A DNA stretch of 7,958 nt from Acidobacteriaceae bacterium (GTDB taxonomy: Bacteria; Acidobacteriota; Terriglobia; Terriglobales; Acidobacteriaceae), in assembly GCA_003167305.1 (NCBI GenBank), contig PMTP01000126.1, forward strand, positions 1-7,958, read 5' to 3'. Below, piece after piece: positions 5,623 through 7,958 of this stretch. The notes beneath the pieces were generated by a model. That model worked only from the letters and a program-made list of their open reading frames with translations. It was not told where the DNA came from and ran no database searches. A program made the position numbers and the translations under genes. Numbering within the stretch: the stretch's first letter is position 1; every line of letters starts with the position of its first letter.

Positions 5623-6191
5623 CAAGCCTGCATCTCAGCGGATTGCCGTGCGGCTTGTAAAGCTAACGCCAGCGTCACCGCCGCGCTGATCCACAGGATG
5701 ACTCCGGTTCCGAGAGCCGCGATGCCTTGCAATTCTTCAACGGGCACGAATACGACGCTGGCCACGGCCCAGGCCAGCATGATGGCTCCCGCCCGGTAAT
5801 GCGCCGGATAGTGGAAGATTCGCCCCAGGGGAAACATATGCAGGCCCACGATGGCGGTAATCGCGGACGGAATGTAGACGGTTCTGTTCAATCTCGTCAG
5901 CGTATAGGCCAAGACGGCGACGGCAATCCACTGGATCGCATTGATCCACGCAAAAGCGCGGCCCACGGCCGGATCGTTGGGCACACGCGGCCAGCGCTTC
6001 GCCAGCCGGAAGAGATACAGGGCGGCCAGAAGCAGCATCGTCAAACCCAGTGCGAGGCCGGAAAAAGTGGCCACATTGATGATTTGCAGGGCGTAAAGCG
6101 AAAGAAAAAGCCACAGCGCTCCGAAGCCAGCGCAGAAGATCATGCCGGTGGCCCTTCCACGAAGTTGATTTGCGGTTTGAATCTTTTGCAT
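5619..6191 (-). CDS. Six-helix membrane protein of unknown function
   Basis: The 190 residues have about six hydrophobic helices, near 16-36, 42-62, 79-98, 106-121, 133-152 and 156-179, with short basic loops (FRLAKRWPR at 61-69). A segment GLHMFPLGRIFHYPAHYRAG at 116-135 is the most distinctive part and resembles a motif seen in other small uncharacterised bacterial membrane proteins. I cannot name a family with confidence. The start is well supported by AAGGAG (minus strand, 6199-6204) 7 bases before the ATG. It is the last gene of the minus-strand operon, 48 bases after the winged-helix gene. Its stop overlaps the stop of tgt. It shows no obvious similarity to the two paralogs upstream in the operon. 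Confidence 0.8.
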   Translation of the reverse strand: MQKIQTANQLRGRATGMIFCAGFGALWLFLSLYALQIINVATFSGLALGLTMLLLAALYLFRLAKRWPRVPNDPAVGRAFAWINAIQWIAVAVLAYTLTRLNRTVYIPSAITAIVGLHMFPLGRIFHYPAHYRAGAIMLAWAVASVVFVPVEELQGIAALGTGVILWISAAVTLALALQAARQSAEMQAC

Positions 6192-6239
6192 GGCGTTTCT
6201 CCTTGATCTGAACAGCTTCGTTTTAAGAAGCGTTGACGG

Positions 6240-6542
6240 TTATGCGCCGATGGCTCCGCCGAGCAGTTGCTTGAGCGCATGCACGTACTCGGTCAGCGCC
6301 GCGCGACCGGCTTCGGTCATGCGGTAGAGGGTCTGCGGCTTGCGCTGGACAAATTTCTTTTCGACCGAGACGTAGCCGGCTTCTTCGAGTTTCAGCAGTT
6401 GCGCGCCCAGGTTGCCGTCGGTCGAGCCGGTCTTCGCGCGCAGCCAGGTAAACTCCGCCTCTTCCACGCCAACCAGCAGCGAGAGCAGGGCCAGGCGCAG
6501 CTTCCCGTGGATCACAGGATTCAGCTCCGGCAGCTCAGGCAT
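6240..6542 (-). CDS. Winged-helix transcriptional regulator
   Basis: This 100-residue single-domain DNA-binding protein resembles the winged-helix group HTH_34 (PF13601, MarR/PadR-like), recognised from memory. NPVIHGKLRLALLSLL (8-23) is the first helix, FTWLRAKTGSTDGNLGAQLLKLEEAGYV (31-58) covers the helix-turn-helix with its recognition helix near 41-55, and KKFVQRKPQTLYRMTEAGRAAL (62-83) is the wing and following helix. There is no ligand-binding extension, so sensing may be through dimerisation or a partner protein. Its ATG overlaps the stop of the upstream membrane gene by 8 bases (ATGCCTGA), which points to translational coupling. No strong Shine-Dalgarno sequence is seen. Control of its own operon through the palindrome at 7818-7834 is an inference from position. 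Confidence 0.88.
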   Translation of the reverse strand: MPELPELNPVIHGKLRLALLSLLVGVEEAEFTWLRAKTGSTDGNLGAQLLKLEEAGYVSVEKKFVQRKPQTLYRMTEAGRAALTEYVHALKQLLGGAIGA

Positions 6543-7134
6543 GACTGGCCCCCTGACTTGTTCTGCGCGCCTCGCAGATGAATCCGTATACGCCGAAGGC
6601 GATATGACAGAAGAGGTTACCCACCAGAAACGCGATCATACTCTGGCGGACGGTTCCAAAGCATGAGACAACCGCGACCGCCCACCAAATCAACGCGCAA
6701 CCAAACTGCAGCTTCCACTTAAGAATGATGCTGGAGGCGGCGGTGCTTATTCCCAGCATGGTTGCAACGATGGCCGTGAGGATACTCGGGTCGACCATCT
6801 TGCCGCTGAGCCCTATAGCCGGGAAGAGGATGAACATCGAGATGGCCATGGCTTTCCAGATGGAGCCGATCGAGCGGCCCATGGTGGTACGCGGCTGGCC
6901 GCCGCGCCGGCGCGCATTGATCACGCGGGTCAGCGCATATGTGGCGACCATGGTGATTGGCCAGGCCCAGGGGCTATGACCCAACGCGAACCAGGCGAAG
7001 GCAACGTAGAAGGCTATGCCCCATACAACAAAAATCGATCCCCAGCTTTCGGTAGTGCGCCGGCCTTCGGCGATCATGACTTCGATCAGGTTCAACCTGT
7101 CTTTCAATTCCAGTTCTTCAGTGTTTGCCGTCAT
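6535..7134 (-). CDS. Six-helix membrane protein, paralog 2
   Basis: The 199 residues have a charged amphipathic N-terminal helix (EELELKDRLNLIEVMIAEGR, about 6-25) and then about six membrane helices. It is a paralog of the gene immediately upstream (7163-7762) with the same length. 28 of the first 32 residues are identical, and similarity runs to the shared C-terminal ending (GASHA against GATHA). The open frame extends further upstream. ATG 7134 is chosen because it matches the paralog's start and has AGGAG 7 bases before it. An ATG at 7170 would add 12 residues and overlap the previous stop by 8 bases. I do not recognise the family. Operon context suggests a function shared with the other two membrane proteins. 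Confidence 0.85.
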   Translation of the reverse strand: MTANTEELELKDRLNLIEVMIAEGRRTTESWGSIFVVWGIAFYVAFAWFALGHSPWAWPITMVATYALTRVINARRRGGQPRTTMGRSIGSIWKAMAISMFILFPAIGLSGKMVDPSILTAIVATMLGISTAASSIILKWKLQFGCALIWWAVAVVSCFGTVRQSMIAFLVGNLFCHIAFGVYGFICEARRTSQGASHA

Positions 7135-7141
7135 AGCGATT

Positions 7142-7146
7142 CTCCT
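7142..7146 (-). promoter_or_regulatory. Ribosome binding site that decides the paralog 2 start
   Basis: On the minus strand this reads AGGAG and ends 7 bases before ATG 7134. The same motif at the same spacing precedes paralog 1 (7770-7774). This favours 7134 over the in-frame ATG at 7170. Confidence 0.8.
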
Positions 7147-7162
7147 TTGAATTTCTGTGTGT

Positions 7163-7762
7163 TCAGGCATGGGTCGCCCCCTGATTGCGTCTATGGGATT
7201 CACAGAACATTGCGTAGATGCCGAAGACGATCTGGCAGAAGAAGATCGCTGCCAGGAACGCAATCCCTGTCTGGCCTTCGGAAGCAAAGCATGCAGCCGC
7301 GGCCACTGTCCACCAGACCACAGCGCAGGCAAACTGCATCTTCCATTTGAGAATCATGCTGGAGGTGGCATTGGCCATGCCCAGCATCGCCCCGATGATC
7401 GCGACAAAAATGTTCAGGTTAAACCTGCCGCTGATGGCGAGACACATCAGGACAATAAACATGGAGATGCCCATAGCGGTCCAGATCGAGCTCATGGCGC
7501 GGCCCAGCTTGGTCTCGGGGTGGCTGCGCTTTTGGCTGGATGCAAATACACCTGTCAGCGCGCTGGCAGCTATCATCGTCACCGGCCAGGCCAGCGTGGG
7601 ATAAGGTCCCCAGGCCCCCCAGGCCATGGCGACGTAGTAGGCCACACCCCAGAGGACGAAGGTCCAGCCCCAGCTTTCGGTGGTGCGCCGGCCCTCGGCG
7701 ATCATGGATTCGATCAGGCTCAGCCTGTCTTTCAGTTCTTGCTCTTCAGCGTTTGCGGTCAT
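7163..7762 (-). CDS. Six-helix membrane protein, paralog 1
   Basis: This is the first gene of the minus-strand operon, 199 residues. After a charged N-terminal helix (EEQELKDRLSLIESMIAEGR at 6-25), hydrophobic segments lie near 33-51, 57-75, 92-111, 116-137, 142-160 and 165-186. Conserved with its paralog are RRTTESWG (25-32), SIW (92-94), SMF (100-102), LKWK at 138-141 and WW at 150-151. The start is fixed by AGGAG 7 bases upstream (7770-7774). A strong promoter with an operator-like palindrome lies about 50 bases before the ATG. No enzyme or transport motif was recognised. It is likely an integral inner-membrane protein, possibly pairing with its paralog, which is an inference. Confidence 0.85.
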   Translation of the reverse strand: MTANAEEQELKDRLSLIESMIAEGRRTTESWGWTFVLWGVAYYVAMAWGAWGPYPTLAWPVTMIAASALTGVFASSQKRSHPETKLGRAMSSIWTAMGISMFIVLMCLAISGRFNLNIFVAIIGAMLGMANATSSMILKWKMQFACAVVWWTVAAAACFASEGQTGIAFLAAIFFCQIVFGIYAMFCESHRRNQGATHA

Positions 7763-7817
7763 TTCAATTCTCCTCGAAGGCTCCTGATAACCACCAGAGC
7801 AATCCTCTATAAGGAGT

Positions 7818-7834
7818 ACTCTATAACATAGAGT
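7818..7834. promoter_or_regulatory. Operator-like palindrome over the -10 box
   Basis: ACTCTAT-aac-ATAGAGT is a perfect inverted repeat with 7-base arms and a 3-base centre. It covers the -10 hexamer and part of the spacer. The left-arm sequence CTCTATAA (7819-7826) recurs at 7805-7812, 14 bases away, around the expected transcription start. This layout suits a dimeric winged-helix repressor, and the operon encodes one. Confidence 0.6.
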
Positions 7835-7846
7835 TTAGAATGTCAA
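7818..7846 (-). promoter_or_regulatory. Promoter of the minus-strand operon
   Basis: Read on the minus strand: TTGACA (7846-7841, a perfect -35), a 17-base spacer, then TAGAGT (7823-7818, 4 of 6 at -10). TATAGA at 7825-7820 with a 15-base spacer is an alternative -10. Transcription would start near 7811, leaving a leader of about 50 bases before ATG 7762. Confidence 0.7.
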
Positions 7847-7850
7847 GAGG

Positions 7851-7878
7851 TTTTTTGCCTTTTTTGGGATTTATTTTT
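7851..7878 (-). promoter_or_regulatory. A-tracts upstream of the -35 box (UP-element-like)
   Basis: On the minus strand, runs of six A (7856-7851), six A (7865-7860), three A (7872-7870) and five A (7878-7874) lie just upstream of the -35 box. The first two are centred about 9 bases apart. With a start near 7811 they fall at about -40 to -67. This is where the RNA polymerase alpha subunit contacts UP elements, and such spacing can also bend DNA. Confidence 0.45.
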
Positions 7879-7905
7879 GGAACTACGCTGGGAAGGATCG
7901 GATCG

Positions 7906-7928
7906 GCAGGTTCGTTTTCGGAACCTGC
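7906..7928. other. Hairpin upstream of the minus-strand operon
   Basis: GCAGGTTC (7906-7913) and GAACCTGC (7921-7928) pair over 8 bases around a 7-base loop. On the minus strand it lies 3 bases after a stop codon (7934-7932) and may help end the preceding transcript. No T-run follows directly, so it is an atypical terminator at best. Confidence 0.4.
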
Positions 7929-7931
7929 ATG

Positions 7932-7958
7932 CTATTTGCCCAGTTGCTTGACGAAGAA
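7932..7958 (-). CDS. Possible C-terminal end of an unidentified gene
   Basis: Reading in from the right edge, one minus-strand frame gives FFVKQLGK followed by TAG, with a hairpin 3 bases later. Eight residues are too few to name a protein or to be sure that it is coding. Confidence 0.25.
   Translation of the reverse strand, partial: FFVKQLGK

Noticed and set aside
6215..6231. GCTTC/GAAGC hairpin between the winged-helix gene and the last operon gene
   Set aside because: Only 5 base pairs, no T-run on the transcribed strand, and in the middle of an apparent operon.
7135..7332. N-terminal extension of paralog 2 up to 7332 (265 residues)
   Set aside because: The extension is paralog 1 read in another frame. 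The start at 7134 has an ideal ribosome binding site and matches the paralog's N-terminus.

Overview
The window carries a GC-rich bacterial chromosome segment with seven genes on the plus strand (118-5622), then a four-gene operon on the minus strand (7762-5619). The best guess for the organism is an acidobacterium (Acidobacteriota, Terriglobia-like). This rests on gene content, protein flavour and heptamer intergenic repeats, and is inference rather than proof.

Plus strand, housekeeping part: rlmH (23S rRNA pseudouridine-1915 methyltransferase), cobO (corrinoid adenosyltransferase), accD (carboxyltransferase beta subunit of acetyl-CoA carboxylase) and folK (HPPK of folate synthesis). The rlmH/cobO and cobO/accD gaps each hold a long inverted repeat. 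Its arms are tandem copies of a 7-base unit (ACTGAGA on one side, TCAGTTC on the other), and its centre differs between the two copies. folK overlaps a small CopG/BrnA-type antitoxin-like gene that has no toxin beside it. Next comes a secreted, membrane-anchored DUF4424-like protein whose middle is much poorer in GC than its neighbours. tgt (queuosine tRNA-guanine transglycosylase) ends the block. Several of these genes have a TANNNT-like hexamer about 6-8 bases before the start codon and little or no Shine-Dalgarno sequence, which suggests leaderless transcripts.

Minus strand: tgt meets the opposing operon stop to stop, with a 4-base overlap. Read 5' to 3', the operon holds two tandem paralogous six-helix membrane proteins of 199 residues each, a 100-residue winged-helix regulator whose start overlaps the second paralog by 8 bases, and an unrelated six-helix membrane protein. 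At least three of the four genes have an AGGAG-type ribosome binding site 7 bases from the start. The operon promoter is well formed: TTGACA, a 17-base spacer and TAGAGT. A 17-base palindrome covers the -10 box, and A-tracts lie just upstream of the -35 box. The simplest reading is an uncharacterised membrane-protein system repressed by its own winged-helix protein.

No RNA genes, CRISPR arrays, transposases or phage genes were recognised. No gene-free stretch exceeds 300 bases; the longest, 7763-7931, holds the minus-strand promoter region and a hairpin. The least explained parts are the heptamer inverted repeats and the minus-strand operon.
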